A DNA stretch of 64,000 nucleotides from Ktedonobacteria bacterium brp13 (GCA_015099395.1 AP024096.1:2790001-2854000), one strand, 5' to 3'. Numbered from the stretch's first letter, positions 44,292 to 54,027 are shown. The notes: generated by a model not told the origin, from the sequence alone. A program made the numbers and translations.

Positions 44292-44522
44292 TTACTGAAT
44301 TTCCAAAGAGGTATGACGACCTTCGCGAGTGCCACCGGCGCGCAACAGTGTGCGCATAGCCTTAGCAACGCGTCCCTGACGACCAATTACTTTTCCAAAG
44401 TCATCGGCACCGACGTGTAACTCCAGTACCAGAGCGTTACGATCATTGCGAATCTCACGCACCTGCACTGCCGACGGATCATCCACCAACGACTGAGCAA
44501 CGTACTCAATCAATTTCCGCAT
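44292..44522 (-). CDS. khpA: KH-domain RNA-binding protein KhpA
   Basis: The 76-residue single KH-domain protein reads LIEYVAQSLVDDPSAVQVRE and then VGADDFGKVIGRQGRVAKAM. The GKVIGRQGR loop is the RNA-contacting GxxG motif. KhpA usually pairs with KhpB to regulate RNA in cell growth and division. AAGGA lies ten bases before the ATG. It lies between rpsP (75 bases upstream) and rimM (205 bases downstream). Confidence 0.94.
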   Translation of the reverse strand: MRKLIEYVAQSLVDDPSAVQVREIRNDRNALVLELHVGADDFGKVIGRQGRVAKAMRTLLRAGGTREGRHTSLEIQ

Positions 44523-44597
44523 AATTCAGTATCCTTACTCATTTCAGTAGCATAACACTGAATAGATTTCGGGGTTCAAGAAGACGAAATGACGAAA

Positions 44598-44894
44598 TTA
44601 CGCCTGTTGCTCACTTGCCTCAGGTGTAATACCCTTCGCCTGATTGAAGCGCTCCAGGATACCTGAGCGTCTCAGCAGTGAAGAGACCGATTCTGTAGGC
44701 TGTGCGCCATTCTTCAACCAACCCAGAGCTTTTTCTTCGTTGATATGAATCTCAGAAGGCTCAGTACGAGGATTGTACCAACCGATGTTCTCGATGATAC
44801 GACCGTCGCGGGGAGAGCGAGAGTCAGCGACAACAACGCGATAGCTGGGAGCTTTTTTCATCCCAGTACGTTTCAAACGAATTTTAACAGTCAT
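44598..44894 (-). CDS. rpsP: 30S ribosomal protein S16
   Basis: The 98-residue product starts [20 protein letters not shown] and continues [20 protein letters not shown] and [20 protein letters not shown], the standard S16 sequence. The ATG at 44894 is preceded by AGAGGTGG; the frame is open to 45053 without conserved sequence. It is the first gene of the rpsP-khpA-rimM cluster, so the promoter should lie in 44895-45068. Confidence 0.96.
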   Translation of the reverse strand: MTVKIRLKRTGMKKAPSYRVVVADSRSPRDGRIIENIGWYNPRTEPSEIHINEEKALGWLKNGAQPTESVSSLLRRSGILERFNQAKGITPEASEQQA

Positions 44895-45350
44895 GTACGA
44901 AATCCACCTCTGCCCCATTTCAAGGGGCGATATTTTTAAGTCACACCGTTTTTTGCGCAACACATAGCAGTGCACCACATTTACGGCCCGATTAGGATAC
45001 CATGATGGAGCTGGATTGTCAATAAAATTGCACTCTCTTGCACAGCAACCCACAGCTCGCTAAGCGCAGCAGATAAGCTGATCCATATAGGCCATCTCTA
45101 CCACCCCTCTACTGCCTCCATTACGAGTTGAACTTGCAACCATAGAGTATAAGGATGTACACTCAAGATGCTGTAATCCAATTGTTCTACTAACTGCTTA
45201 TCCGAACGCCTGAATGGATAGTGTGCAAAGCACAGGTGAGCTCAGTCACGTGACGTTGGGGTGTTTAACGGTTTGGAAGAGGATTTTATACGTAGGGCAG
45301 GGACGATGCCGTTCGGCGGAGAAAGATTCAAAGGAGCAAATATTTTGCAT

Positions 45351-46793
45351 ATGAGAAAAGTTGATAAAATGAGAAGGACGAAAATCGTTTGTACGATCGG
45401 ACCCGCCACGGCTGATGAAGATCATATTGAACAGTTAATACAGGCTGGCATGAATGTGGCACGTCTGAATTTTTCGCACAGCACGCAAGAAGGTCATGCC
45501 AAAACGATTGAGATGGTTCGTAACATCTCTGCACGCCTGAATATCCCTGTCGCTATTTTACAAGATCTCCAGGGACCAAAGATCCGCATCGGCTCATTAC
45601 AAGATGGACAGCCCGTAACGTTGCTAGAGGGAGCTGACCTGACAATCACTACTCGTCCCATCAGCGGAACAGCGGAGGTTATTTCAACGACCTATCAGAA
45701 CCTGGCGCAAGATGTAAAGCCGGGCGACCGCATTCTGCTGGATGATGGTCTGCTCGAACTGCGCGTCATCAGTTTTAATGCTACGGATATCCACTGCGTT
45801 GTTGTACATGGTGGTGATCTGAAAGAGCACAAAGGGATCAACCTGCCAGGCGTCGCTGTCAGCGCCCCTGCACTGACAGAAAAGGATCAAAAAGATCTGC
45901 GCTTCGGTATTGAGCACGGCGTCGATTATGTTGCTCTGAGCTTTGTGCGCAAACCCGAGGATGTCCTTGAAGCTAAAGAACTGATCAAGCAATTGCTCCA
46001 CGAACAGGGGATCCGCGAGAAGACGCTCCTGATCGCTAAGCTTGAGAAGCCAGAAGCCATCGACAATCTTGAAGAGATCTTAAACGTCGTCGATGGTGTG
46101 ATGGTTGCACGTGGCGACCTGGGCGTAGAGATGGCTGCGGAGAAGGTGCCGCTGCTACAAAAACGCATTATTGGACGCTGTAACGATCTTGGCCTGCCAG
46201 TCATTACGGCAACCCAGATGCTAGAATCGATGATCACCAATCCACGTCCAACCCGCGCTGAAGTCAACGACGTCGCCAATGCTGTCTTAGATGGAACCGA
46301 TGCGGTCATGCTGAGTGCAGAGACTGCGACCGGAAAATATCCCATCGAGGCTGTGAAGATGATGAAGCAGATCTGTCTTGAGACAGAGGCGGGGTATAGC
46401 ACAGCGAAGCCACCACGCAATCAACGTCCAACGCAAGAGCAGGCGGTCAGCCATGCCGCCCGTGCGTTAGCTGAAGAGACCAGCGTGCGTGCCATCGTCA
46501 GCTTTACACGCTCTGGAGCATCAGCACAACTTATCTCGAAAGATCGTCCACGCACTCCGATCCTGGCCTACACACCATCCGCGAAGGTCTACCGTCAACT
46601 TGCACTCTGGTGGGGCGTCTGGTCGCATACCGTTACGCTCGCAGGGAGCACTGAAGAACTAATCACCGAGGTAGAAGAACTCCTCAAAGAACAGTACCAG
46701 TTCCAGCGCGGTGAGCACATTGTTATCATGGGTGGCATGCCATTAGCAGCCGAGAATCGGACCAACTTCGTCAAGCTTCACAGAATTTCTTAG
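45351..46793 (+). CDS. pyk: Pyruvate kinase
   Basis: The 480-residue protein makes pyruvate and ATP from phosphoenolpyruvate, the last step of glycolysis. RRTKIVCTIGPATADEDHIE and NVARLNFSHSTQEGH start the barrel, LQDLQGPKIRIGSL follows, and the active-site lysine and metal ligands lie in LLIAKLEKPEAIDNLEEIL and VMVARGDLGVEM. The MLSAETATGKYPIEAV motif and a C-terminal allosteric domain complete it. AAGGAG lies upstream. ATG 45351, TTG 45345 (seven bases from AAGGAG) and ATG 45369 are all possible starts. Bases 44895-45350 hold only promoter sequence and, near 45198-45255, what may be a degenerate palindromic repeat. Confidence 0.95.
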   Translation: MRKVDKMRRTKIVCTIGPATADEDHIEQLIQAGMNVARLNFSHSTQEGHAKTIEMVRNISARLNIPVAILQDLQGPKIRIGSLQDGQPVTLLEGADLTITTRPISGTAEVISTTYQNLAQDVKPGDRILLDDGLLELRVISFNATDIHCVVVHGGDLKEHKGINLPGVAVSAPALTEKDQKDLRFGIEHGVDYVALSFVRKPEDVLEAKELIKQLLHEQGIREKTLLIAKLEKPEAIDNLEEILNVVDGVMVARGDLGVEMAAEKVPLLQKRIIGRCNDLGLPVITATQMLESMITNPRPTRAEVNDVANAVLDGTDAVMLSAETATGKYPIEAVKMMKQICLETEAGYSTAKPPRNQRPTQEQAVSHAARALAEETSVRAIVSFTRSGASAQLISKDRPRTPILAYTPSAKVYRQLALWWGVWSHTVTLAGSTEELITEVEELLKEQYQFQRGEHIVIMGGMPLAAENRTNFVKLHRIS

Positions 46794-46899
46794 ATCTTTA
46801 TTGTTGTGTAAAATGTAGAAAACAGCTAACCTCATACAAAATGTACATATTCAGCGCCAAATTATAGCAAAATGCAGCAATGCGTCTCCCTATCGGATG

Positions 46900-47104
46900 C
46901 ACAGCCGCATATGCTATACTGGAAACTGTATACCACTTAGAAATAAGAGCGGCGGCTAACAGAGCTGTTATCCGTCGCATTTGCGTAGCCGCGAGGGTAT
47001 CCCGACGACGCTCAGTGTCGGTATGCTATCCAGTATGCTTGCTATACAGATATTATTCAGTATGCTCGCTATACAGATATAAAGAATATGGAGTGCCGAG
47101 AGCT
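46900..47104 (+). promoter_or_regulatory. Structured leader of the aminotransferase-serA operon
   Basis: A TATACT-like -10 (around 46914-46919) is followed by a hairpin with arms GCGGCGG/CCGTCGC and TAACAG/CTGTTA (46949-46978), a CCGAC...GTCGG hairpin (47002-47021), and two 24-base direct repeats (CAGTATGCTTGCTATACAG type, 47031-47054 and 47058-47081) just before the ribosome site. No known riboswitch or T-box consensus is visible. Confidence 0.5.
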
Positions 47105-48268
47105 ATGACTATACAGGAACGTAAAGCTATTCCAGTCCCTCAAGTTGAAGCACGTGCCCCTATCCCGCCACAAAATCTCCGCGTCCCAGGTCCAACACCG
47201 GTACCCCCACGGGTGCTCGAGGCGCAAGCGGCACCTATGATCAACCATCGAGGCCCTGAATTTTCCGCGATTATGAAACGCATTACTCCTCGCTTACAAT
47301 ACTTTTTCCAGACAACCAGCCCCGTACTGACCTATCCAGCCTCTGGTACTGGCGGCCAGGAGTGCGCCATCGTCAACGTCTTCTCACCTGGCGACCACGT
47401 TGTTTCGGTTATTGTTGGCAATTTTGGCACACGCTTAGCAAAGATCGCAGAAACCTACGGAGTAAAGGTCACGCGCATCGAGTTTCCCTGGGGTGAAGCA
47501 GCAGATCCGGCCATTGTCGAGGCACGCTTACGCGAGATCTCCGATTTCCGCGGTGTATTGCTCACGCACAACGAAACCTCTGCCGGTGTCACCAACGACA
47601 TCCAGTCCCTGGCTGCGGCAATTCGTCGCGTCAGTGAGGATGCACTGATCGTTGTCGACGCCGTAAGCTCGCTGAGTAGCATCCCACTGGAGATGGATCT
47701 CTGGGATCTGGATGTGGTCTTCACAGGATCACAAAAAGGCTGGATGGTTCCTCCTGGCATTATGATGATCGCAGGCAGTGAGCGCGCCTGGAAAGCCCAC
47801 AAAGAGGCAAAATTACCACGCTTCTATTGGGATTGGACATCTGCGCGCAAGGTCCTGGAGACAAGCTGGCAGCATCCAACGACGCCACCGGTCTCGCTGA
47901 TGTACGCGCTTGACGTCGCGCTTGAGATGATGCTCGACGAGGGGCGTGATGCCATCTTCGAACGTCATGTCAAAGCTGGTGAGTATGTGCGTGCACGTGC
48001 CCAGGCCATGGGTCTTGAGCTCTTAGCCACCGATCCGCGCTATGCATCCAACACCGTCACTGCCATCAAGACGCCTGAAGGCATCGAGACGAAAGCGTTG
48101 CTCAAGAAACTGCGCGAAAACGACAATATCGTACTCGCAGACGGGCAGGACCACTATAAAGGTAAGATTTTCCGCATCGGTCACCTGGGATATTTCTCAC
48201 AGGAAGATCTGGAAGTCGTCATGGATACTGTAGAGAAGCGGCTAGGTGAGCTCGGCTTCCACAAGTAA
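47105..48268 (+). CDS. Class V aminotransferase (serine/alanine-glyoxylate type)
   Basis: This PLP-dependent fold-type I aminotransferase has 387 residues. The N-terminal region reads LRVPGPTPVPPRVLEAQAAP and MINHRGPEF, and ASGTGGQECAIVNVFSPGDH binds PLP phosphate. The Asp is in IVVDAVSSLSSIPLEMD and the Schiff-base Lys in GSQKGWMVPPGIMM. It matches the family of serine-glyoxylate, alanine-glyoxylate and archaeal-type phosphoserine aminotransferases. Because serA follows 59 bases downstream on the same strand, it probably supplies the transamination step of serine synthesis. GGAGTGCCGAGAGCT precedes the ATG at 47105. The upstream frame to 46880 is leader sequence. Confidence 0.92.
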   Translation: MTIQERKAIPVPQVEARAPIPPQNLRVPGPTPVPPRVLEAQAAPMINHRGPEFSAIMKRITPRLQYFFQTTSPVLTYPASGTGGQECAIVNVFSPGDHVVSVIVGNFGTRLAKIAETYGVKVTRIEFPWGEAADPAIVEARLREISDFRGVLLTHNETSAGVTNDIQSLAAAIRRVSEDALIVVDAVSSLSSIPLEMDLWDLDVVFTGSQKGWMVPPGIMMIAGSERAWKAHKEAKLPRFYWDWTSARKVLETSWQHPTTPPVSLMYALDVALEMMLDEGRDAIFERHVKAGEYVRARAQAMGLELLATDPRYASNTVTAIKTPEGIETKALLKKLRENDNIVLADGQDHYKGKIFRIGHLGYFSQEDLEVVMDTVEKRLGELGFHK

Positions 48269-48327
48269 AGCGGAGCGCGAGCAAGGCATTCGATATGCCG
48301 GCAGGCATGAAGAGGAGAAGCTGAGAG

Positions 48328-50034
48328 ATGGCAAAAGTACATGATGAGATTGTCGGAAATGCACAACAGACCGGCAAAGTAAAGATCCTCATCACCGATA
48401 AGATCGCTCGTGAAGGCGTCGAGTTGCTGCGAACGCAACTACCCGACGCCCAGATTGACGAACGCCCTGGCATCAAGCCTGAGCAACTCATTGGCATCAT
48501 TGGTGAGTACTCAGCACTGATCGTTCGCAGTGAGACACAGGTCACCAGTGAAGTGCTGGATGCTGCCCATCAGATGAAGATCGTCGGACGTGCAGGCGTT
48601 GGTGTCGATAATATCGATACCGCTGCAGCCACACGACGTGGCATCATTGTCGTCAACTCACCCACAGGTAATATCATCGCAGCCGCCGAACATAGCATCG
48701 CAATGCTGATGGCCCTGGCTCGCCGTATCCCTGCCGCCGACTCCAGCATGAAGGCGAGCAAATGGGAGAAAAGCAAGTTCATGGGCGTCGAGGTCCGCAA
48801 CAAGACATTGGGCGTCATTGGACTGGGTAAGGTTGGTATGGCCGTCGCCCGGCGCGCGCAGGGTCTCGAAATGCAGATCATCGCCTTCGATCCCTTCGTC
48901 TCACCTGAGCAAGCACGCAAGAACAACGTGCTGATGCTCAGCCTGGACGAGGTCCTACAGCAGGCAGACTTCATCACGCTGCATACCTCTCTCACGAGCG
49001 GCCCCAATGGGACACGTGGCTTGATCGGTGAGCGCGAACTACGTATGATGAAACCAGGTGTACGACTGATCAACTGCGCACGCGGCGGTCTGATTGACGA
49101 AGATGCGTTGCTCACAGTCCTCAACGATGGGCATATCGCGGGAGCAGCGCTAGACGTATTTAGTCAGGAACCTGTACGTGACAACGAGCACCTACAAAAG
49201 TTAATCTCACACGAGCGCATCATCGCCACTCCACATCTGGGCGCATCGACCGCCGAGGCGCAGGTAGGGGTCGCGACCGATGTCGCCGAGCAGATTGTTT
49301 CTGTCATCAACGGTGGTTTCCCACGTGCAGCGGTCAACGCGCCAATGATCCTGCCAGAGACGCTCAAGATTCTGGAACCATATATGACCCTGGTACAGAA
49401 ACTGGGACAGTTGTATACGCAATTGCAGCCAGAGCCACTGCACAAGATCGAGATCGCATACAGCGGCGATATTGCCAGCTACGACCTGCGCCCATTGCAA
49501 GCCGCCCTGGTCAAAGGACTGCTCGAATCGGTCTCCGACGCGCATGTCAATATGATTAACGCCCAGATCCTGGCGAAAGAATGGGGTCTGGAGATAGTTG
49601 AGCAAAAATCCACCACGCCAGCAGAGTTCGCCAACCAGGTCACACTGCGCGTCATCCCTGACGCCGGACAGACCTTTAACGACGATGCGATCACCGAACT
49701 CAGTGGAACCGTCGTCCATGGAGAGCCCCGCATTGTACGTGTTGGCCGCTACTGGACCGAATTTGTACCAGAAGGCTACATCCTGTTCTGCCGCAACATC
49801 GACCAGCCTGGCATGATCGGTATCGTCGGCACGATCCTGGGCAAGGCAGGTATCAATATCCGGCATATGGATGTTGGCCCAAGCGTGCGTAAAGCCCGCG
49901 CCTATGATCCACACAGTCATCCCGATGAGCCGGCCTTGATGGTCATCTCAGTCGATAACCCGATCCCCGATTGGGCCATCGCCGAGATTCAGCAAGCTGG
50001 TAACATCTTCGGCATCAAAGGCGTCACCATCTAA
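48328..50034 (+). CDS. serA: D-3-phosphoglycerate dehydrogenase
   Basis: SerA commits 3-phosphoglycerate to serine synthesis. The 568-residue product is the long type with an intervening domain and a C-terminal ACT domain. The NAD site is LGVIGLGKVGMAVARRAQGL. Catalytic residues lie in INCARGGLIDEDALL (Arg) and ATPHLGASTAEAQVGVATDV (His). The C-terminal ACT domain (ILFCRNIDQPGMIGIVGTIL, GKAGINIRHMDVG) probably senses serine. It has about 15 extra N-terminal residues and a His/Asp/Pro insert (YDPHSHPDEP) in the ACT domain. GAGGAG lies 12 bases before the ATG. It is the second gene of the operon with the class V aminotransferase and is followed by a very strong terminator. Confidence 0.95.
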   Translation: MAKVHDEIVGNAQQTGKVKILITDKIAREGVELLRTQLPDAQIDERPGIKPEQLIGIIGEYSALIVRSETQVTSEVLDAAHQMKIVGRAGVGVDNIDTAAATRRGIIVVNSPTGNIIAAAEHSIAMLMALARRIPAADSSMKASKWEKSKFMGVEVRNKTLGVIGLGKVGMAVARRAQGLEMQIIAFDPFVSPEQARKNNVLMLSLDEVLQQADFITLHTSLTSGPNGTRGLIGERELRMMKPGVRLINCARGGLIDEDALLTVLNDGHIAGAALDVFSQEPVRDNEHLQKLISHERIIATPHLGASTAEAQVGVATDVAEQIVSVINGGFPRAAVNAPMILPETLKILEPYMTLVQKLGQLYTQLQPEPLHKIEIAYSGDIASYDLRPLQAALVKGLLESVSDAHVNMINAQILAKEWGLEIVEQKSTTPAEFANQVTLRVIPDAGQTFNDDAITELSGTVVHGEPRIVRVGRYWTEFVPEGYILFCRNIDQPGMIGIVGTILGKAGINIRHMDVGPSVRKARAYDPHSHPDEPALMVISVDNPIPDWAIAEIQQAGNIFGIKGVTI

Positions 50035-50067
50035 ACAAACAATTGGCAATGGGTCAAGCATATAGAC

Positions 50068-50128
50068 AAGAATAGCAGCGGGGTAGCATTCTCTTTTTGA
50101 ATGCTACCCCGCTGCTATTCTTCTTTTG
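50068..50128 (+). terminator. Strong terminator after serA
   Basis: A perfect 24-base stem (50068-50091 with 50099-50122; core GCAGCGGGGTAGCATTC) with a 7-base loop and a following CTTTT. It is the longest perfect terminator stem in the window. Confidence 0.95.
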
Positions 50129-50206
50129 TACACTTTCTATCCTTCTATCACCCTCTATAGATATAGATTGTATAATCCATAATACAGCAAAAGTACACTA
50201 TCGCTA

Positions 50207-50840
50207 GTATAGATGCTAAAACCACTATCTCCCTCTTTGAGGCTCACCAATGTAGGTTTTTTGGTGGGATATGTAATGAAACCCCATCTCAGGCCGATGG
50301 AGACAGGTGGAATGCTATGACGAATGCATCGCGTCGCTTGCCAATAAAGTTCACTATCACCTATAAAGTACACTTGAACTCTTGCCCCCCTCTTTGAGGG
50401 GGGAGATAGCTTTAGCTATCGGGGGGAGCTATCCTTCACTTCTGCTCTCGATGACTCTTCTACGCCAACCATCTCCCGTTCGGATGTGGATTTCGTCATC
50501 AAGAATGACAGACTAGGAAGGCAAGACTGATAGAGAGCGTTTAATTCGAGATTATAACGTTATTCGAACATTTACTCCCCCCGATAGCTAAAGCTATCTC
50601 CCCCCTCAAAGAGGGGGACAAGTACTTAAGTGCACTATACAGGTGATAGTGAACATTATTGACAAGCGGCAGGATGCATTCGTCATGGCGTCCCATCTGT
50701 CTCCATCGGCCTGCGATGAGATTTCATGGCTTATCCCACCAAAAAACCTACATCGATGAGCCCTCAAAGACCATCATGAAAAAGGTTCACCACCCAGGAT
50801 GAAAACGCCATTTTCAGAAGAGAGGGGGACAAGTGATATT
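50207..50840. mobile_element. Complete nested repeat element, GATAGC core
   Basis: The main unit runs from GGCTCACCAATGTAGG (50241) to CCTACATCGATGAGCC (50762), with inverted arms of roughly 150 bases. At the centre are two mirror-image cores (50387-50430 and 50576-50625): CCCCCTC-TTT-GAGGGGG and GATAGC-TTTA-GCTATC. The left flank (50207-50240) is the outer sequence of GTCGC-core elements. The right flank (50764-50833) matches 984-1041 inverted and ends GAGAGGGGGACAAG, the outer sequence of GATAGC cores. It carries no protein gene. Bases 50841-51054 are AT-rich promoter sequence. Confidence 0.88.
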
Positions 50841-51054
50841 ACCCGTCGTTTGCTGTTTAAATGGATATTTACGCTAACGTAGTAATGGGTGGTTGGTTCT
50901 CATCGTTCTTTTCTGCTAGCTTCATGCTCTCTTCTTTAACGTTGCAATTACGCATTTTTTAAGGTATGCTGTATATTGTTCGGCACTTTCATAAAGCGAC
51001 TTATGAGACGTATTTGCCGATAAAGCAATTTTGTTCATTTTTCATGGAGGAGAT

Positions 51055-51891
51055 ATGTTCAAACGCACGATGCCGCGTAAACTTTATCTACTGATAGCGC
51101 TTCTCGGAGCGACACTCTTCGCACTTCTCCCCACGACCTTCGCATTGGCAGCTACCCATGCAACACCGTCTTTGATTGGAGTGAAGTCACACTATTTGGC
51201 ACTCGGTGACTCTCTCGCCTTTGGTTTTCAGCCAGACCTGGACTTTGCGCATGGCTACTCCACTGACTTTTCCCAAAATCTGAAGCAGCACGGCTCCACG
51301 GATTACGACAACATGGGGTGTCCTGGCGAGACAGCCGCAACAATGATCAGTGGGAAATGTCCTTACCCAGAACTGCGCAAGTTCCCGTACATCGGCTCGC
51401 AACTTACGGCGGCAGAGGACTACTTGCGTATCCTCTCCGGTCAGGTGAGCCCGGTGACCCTGGATATCGGTGCAAATGACTTACTCCCCGATATCAACTC
51501 TACAACCTGCACGATCAGCCCAAATTGGTCAAGTGACCTGGCAAAGGTCGATGCCAATCTGACCCAGACTATTCTACCTGGCTTGAGTGCTGCACTCACC
51601 GTCAATGGGAAGCGTACAGGCGATCTGCTCCTCATGAATTACTACGATCCCTACCAGAATAAATGCCCTTCATCCGTCCCTTATATTCAGCAAATCAATC
51701 AACATCTGGCGACCGATGCTCAAGGGTACGCAACCGTCGTCGATGTCTTTGATGCCTTTGGAGGTACCGCATCACCGAATCCTAATACGTGCAACTATAC
51801 CTGGATCTGCTCACCATTCCACGATATTCACTCAACAACTACAGGCTATAGCACTATCGCAACAGCCTTCGAGCGGACAACCGGTTACTAA
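51055..51891 (+). CDS. Secreted SGNH/GDSL hydrolase
   Basis: The 278-residue protein has a Sec signal peptide (KLYLLIALLGATLFALLPTT, cleavage near ALA-ATH). The SGNH blocks are HYLALGDSLAFGFQPD (nucleophile Ser), GCPGETAATM (Gly), TLDIGANDLL (Asn) and SPFHDIHST (Asp and His). It should hydrolyse an ester or acyl bond in a lipid or polysaccharide outside the cell. The mature part contains cysteines likely in disulfides. GGAGGAG lies just before the ATG at 51055; the upstream start at 51031 is not needed. Confidence 0.92.
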   Translation: MFKRTMPRKLYLLIALLGATLFALLPTTFALAATHATPSLIGVKSHYLALGDSLAFGFQPDLDFAHGYSTDFSQNLKQHGSTDYDNMGCPGETAATMISGKCPYPELRKFPYIGSQLTAAEDYLRILSGQVSPVTLDIGANDLLPDINSTTCTISPNWSSDLAKVDANLTQTILPGLSAALTVNGKRTGDLLLMNYYDPYQNKCPSSVPYIQQINQHLATDAQGYATVVDVFDAFGGTASPNPNTCNYTWICSPFHDIHSTTTGYSTIATAFERTTGY

Positions 51892-52007
51892 GAGCTAGCA
51901 TACGTTCATCCGTATTGCGCCCCGTAAGCAAGCCTGATGCTTCAAGGAGTCCATGCTGTCTTTTAGGAGAATATTCTAAAAAAACAAGCGTGGGCTTCTT
52001 TTGGTGT

Positions 52008-52051
52008 AAAATTCTGAGAAAATTCTGAGAAAACGCTGAGAAAATTCTGAG
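52008..52051. repeat. 11-base AAAATTCTGAG tandem repeat
   Basis: Four units of 11 bases follow each other (third unit AAAACGCTGAG). It lies between the SGNH gene and the DUF2721 gene, about 160-200 bases upstream of the latter. Nothing else is recognisable in 51892-52205. Confidence 0.85.
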
Positions 52052-52205
52052 AATGTGGGTAGACAAAATGAAAGCTCTGCCTATATAATACTAATACAAT
52101 ATTTTTATAAGCTCCGTTGTGTTTGAATTTTCTTTTTCGTATGAGCATCTCTGAGCTTTTTTGCAATTATTCATTGGTTTCTTGCTAAAGGATTAAAAAA
52201 CCGTC

Positions 52206-52790
52206 ATGGACATTACCCATCTTACTAACATTATCAGTCTTATCGTCGCCCCTGTCGTCATGGTTTCGTGCTGCATTCTCTTTCTCAATGGACAACTCCA
52301 GCGATATGATAGCATCAGTGTCCGTATGCGATCAATGACACTGGAACGTTTTGAGCTCCTGCGCTCAACAGACACTACACTCAATGATACGATGGATGAT
52401 TTCAGCAAAATACGCCTCAATGAAATTGAGGCTCAACTCCCGCACCTGTTAAAGCGGCACAAGCTGATCCACGATGCTGCTCTGCTCATCGGTATAGCAG
52501 TCCTCATTTTTGTCATCAGTATGTTTTTGCTGGCAATAGCGGCCATACAAAATTCTAACCCTATGGCATTTATCTCCTTTGTGATGTTCCTGGGAGGAGT
52601 CGCAGTCGTCTGGCTCGGCGGCATAATGGTCTTGTACGAACTGAATAAATCCCATCTCTCAGTACACTACGAGGTTATGCATTCACTCAGCCTGGGTAAG
52701 AAAATGCCAGCAATAACACTTTCACTTCCGCAAATATCTGTTCCGCAGGAAAAATCTAAGAAACAGCTTACAGCGGTTCACGCCAGTTGA
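52206..52790 (+). CDS. DUF2721 membrane protein
   Basis: The 194-residue protein matches the DUF2721 pattern. Helix 1 is LTNIISLIVAPVVMVSCCIL, followed by FLNGQLQRYDSISVRMRSMT and LERFELL. Two further helices are IGIAVLIFVISMFLLAIAAI and AFISFVMFLGGVAVVWLGGI. The central part between helix 1 and 2 is a long cytoplasmic amphipathic region. AAAGGA lies 14 bases before the ATG. Function is unknown. A hairpin at 52838-52880 follows. Confidence 0.85.
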   Translation: MDITHLTNIISLIVAPVVMVSCCILFLNGQLQRYDSISVRMRSMTLERFELLRSTDTTLNDTMDDFSKIRLNEIEAQLPHLLKRHKLIHDAALLIGIAVLIFVISMFLLAIAAIQNSNPMAFISFVMFLGGVAVVWLGGIMVLYELNKSHLSVHYEVMHSLSLGKKMPAITLSLPQISVPQEKSKKQLTAVHAS

Positions 52791-52837
52791 TCCTCTGTGT
52801 ATCTCCAAGGATAGAAGAAAGCGGTTGTTTTTGCTTA

Positions 52838-52880
52838 TGAGAGAGAGCAAACTACTTCATCAATGGTCTGCTCTCTCTCA
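52838..52880 (+). terminator. Terminator-like hairpin
   Basis: TGAGAGAGAGCA (52838-52849) pairs perfectly with TGCTCTCTCTCA (52869-52880). It lies 48 bases after the DUF2721 stop; no U-run follows. Confidence 0.65.
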
Positions 52881-53125
52881 GGCGAAGCACAAGATCTCTC
52901 TTCAGTACCTGTGTTTTAGACGCTGCTTCAGGTAGTATCTCTACAGGCCGAGGAACACACTACGCCTCCATTGATTCTATCTCCACTGGTCCGGTCTCCG
53001 CCGGTCTGGCCCCTCTGGCTTTCGAGGTGGCCTTCCCAGGCAAGAAGGCCAGAGCAAACACGATGCCTTTCTCTTTCCTTGTTATGTGCTATACTGCCCA
53101 AAAGAGCTAGAAACGAATAACCGTC

Positions 53126-53494
53126 TTGGTCGCGCTCGTAGGTACGGTACAAGCCCGTTGGCCTGCTCCTTCCAACGCCACCGGAGAACGGTGTGAGCAC
53201 GAACAATTTGTGAAAGAGAAAGGCTGCGTCAAGGATCTCAACTGGGAGCGTGGTGGTCTCATGAGTGCCTTACTCGACCGTAGCAGTCCGCTCTACAAAG
53301 CTATTTACGCCCAAAGAACGAGTTGCGAACGTATCAATAGTCAAGTCCAGGCACTCGGGATCGAACGACCAAAAGTGCACAACCAACGTTCTGTCGCCAA
53401 CCTCAATACCTTGATTTATATCATCATCAATCTGAGAGCATTGCAGCGTGCTGGTTCGATAAATGCATCACTTCTGGCTCGCGTTCGACGTTAA
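53126..53494 (+). pseudogene. IS1182-like transposase, C-terminal remnant
   Basis: The open stretch encodes the end of a DDE transposase. GERCEHEQFVKEKGCVKDLN is followed by WERGGLMSALLDRSSPLYKA and IYAQRTSCERINSQVQALGI, whose Glu is the last catalytic residue. ERPKVHNQRSVANLNTLIYI and IINLRALQRAG end it. The N-terminal two thirds, with both catalytic Asp residues, are missing or scrambled in 52920-53125, and no terminal inverted repeats are visible. It is a relic of an element different from the IS at 1389-2928. Confidence 0.8.
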
Positions 53495-53553
53495 TTCATC
53501 CTGGAAAATACATTTCTAGTTATGTACACAGATGTATCTAACCTCACCTGAAA

Positions 53554-54027
53554 CTATTGAGCTGTTACTGCAAGCATCAAGTCACGTGTTAATTCCACCT
53601 GCCCTAAATGCTCAGCAGAGTGCCTTGCGACAACGATCAAAATGTCAAGCCCAGTGATGGTATCCCGACGAGGATGAATATGTGCACGTTCCAGATCTTC
53701 CGAAGTGAGATCCAGGAGAGTATCTTGCAAACGTTCACGTAAATCTTGCCACTGGGAGATTAATGCATCTGCTGAGACACCTTGCGCCAGAAATTCCTGT
53801 TCGCGATTGCGTGGACTTGGTCTATCATACAGTGTATAGAGGATGTTTTCTTCAGCATTGGCCATGGTATGTACCGCTAAAGCATAGAGGCTGTTCGTGT
53901 TTGGCGCAGGAGGACGCCAGTTGAGCTGTTCTTTATTCAGCCCCTCAAGGCATTGTAACAAGCGATCCAGTGAGCTCAGAATATAGCGGCAAAATAAAGC
54001 TGCTTCGTGAGATGGGTTATTTGACAT
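53554..54027 (-). CDS. DinB-family protein
   Basis: The 157-residue protein is a four-helix bundle of the DinB/YfiT type with a probable three-His metal site. The first His is in ALAVHTMANAEENI, the other two in VVARHSAEHLGQVELTRD. Some members are thiol S-transferases, others are stress proteins of unknown activity. GAGG lies 15 bases before the ATG at 54027; the frame is open to 54078, but MSNNPSHEAALFCRY is the usual type of start. It stands alone. The 319 bases from 54079 to 54397 are AT-rich and hold nothing I can name. Confidence 0.85.
   Translation of the reverse strand: MSNNPSHEAALFCRYILSSLDRLLQCLEGLNKEQLNWRPPAPNTNSLYALAVHTMANAEENILYTLYDRPSPRNREQEFLAQGVSADALISQWQDLRERLQDTLLDLTSEDLERAHIHPRRDTITGLDILIVVARHSAEHLGQVELTRDLMLAVTAQ

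Noticed and set aside
46880..47104. N-terminal extension of the class V aminotransferase (75 codons)
   Set aside because: The extension is Arg/Cys/Tyr-rich without homology, crosses the hairpins and repeats of the leader, and a ribosome site lies before the ATG at 47105.
46900..47104. T-box riboswitch for serine or glycine
   Set aside because: I looked for the conserved antiterminator bulge (TGGNACCGCG) and an AGAGAG stem but found neither.
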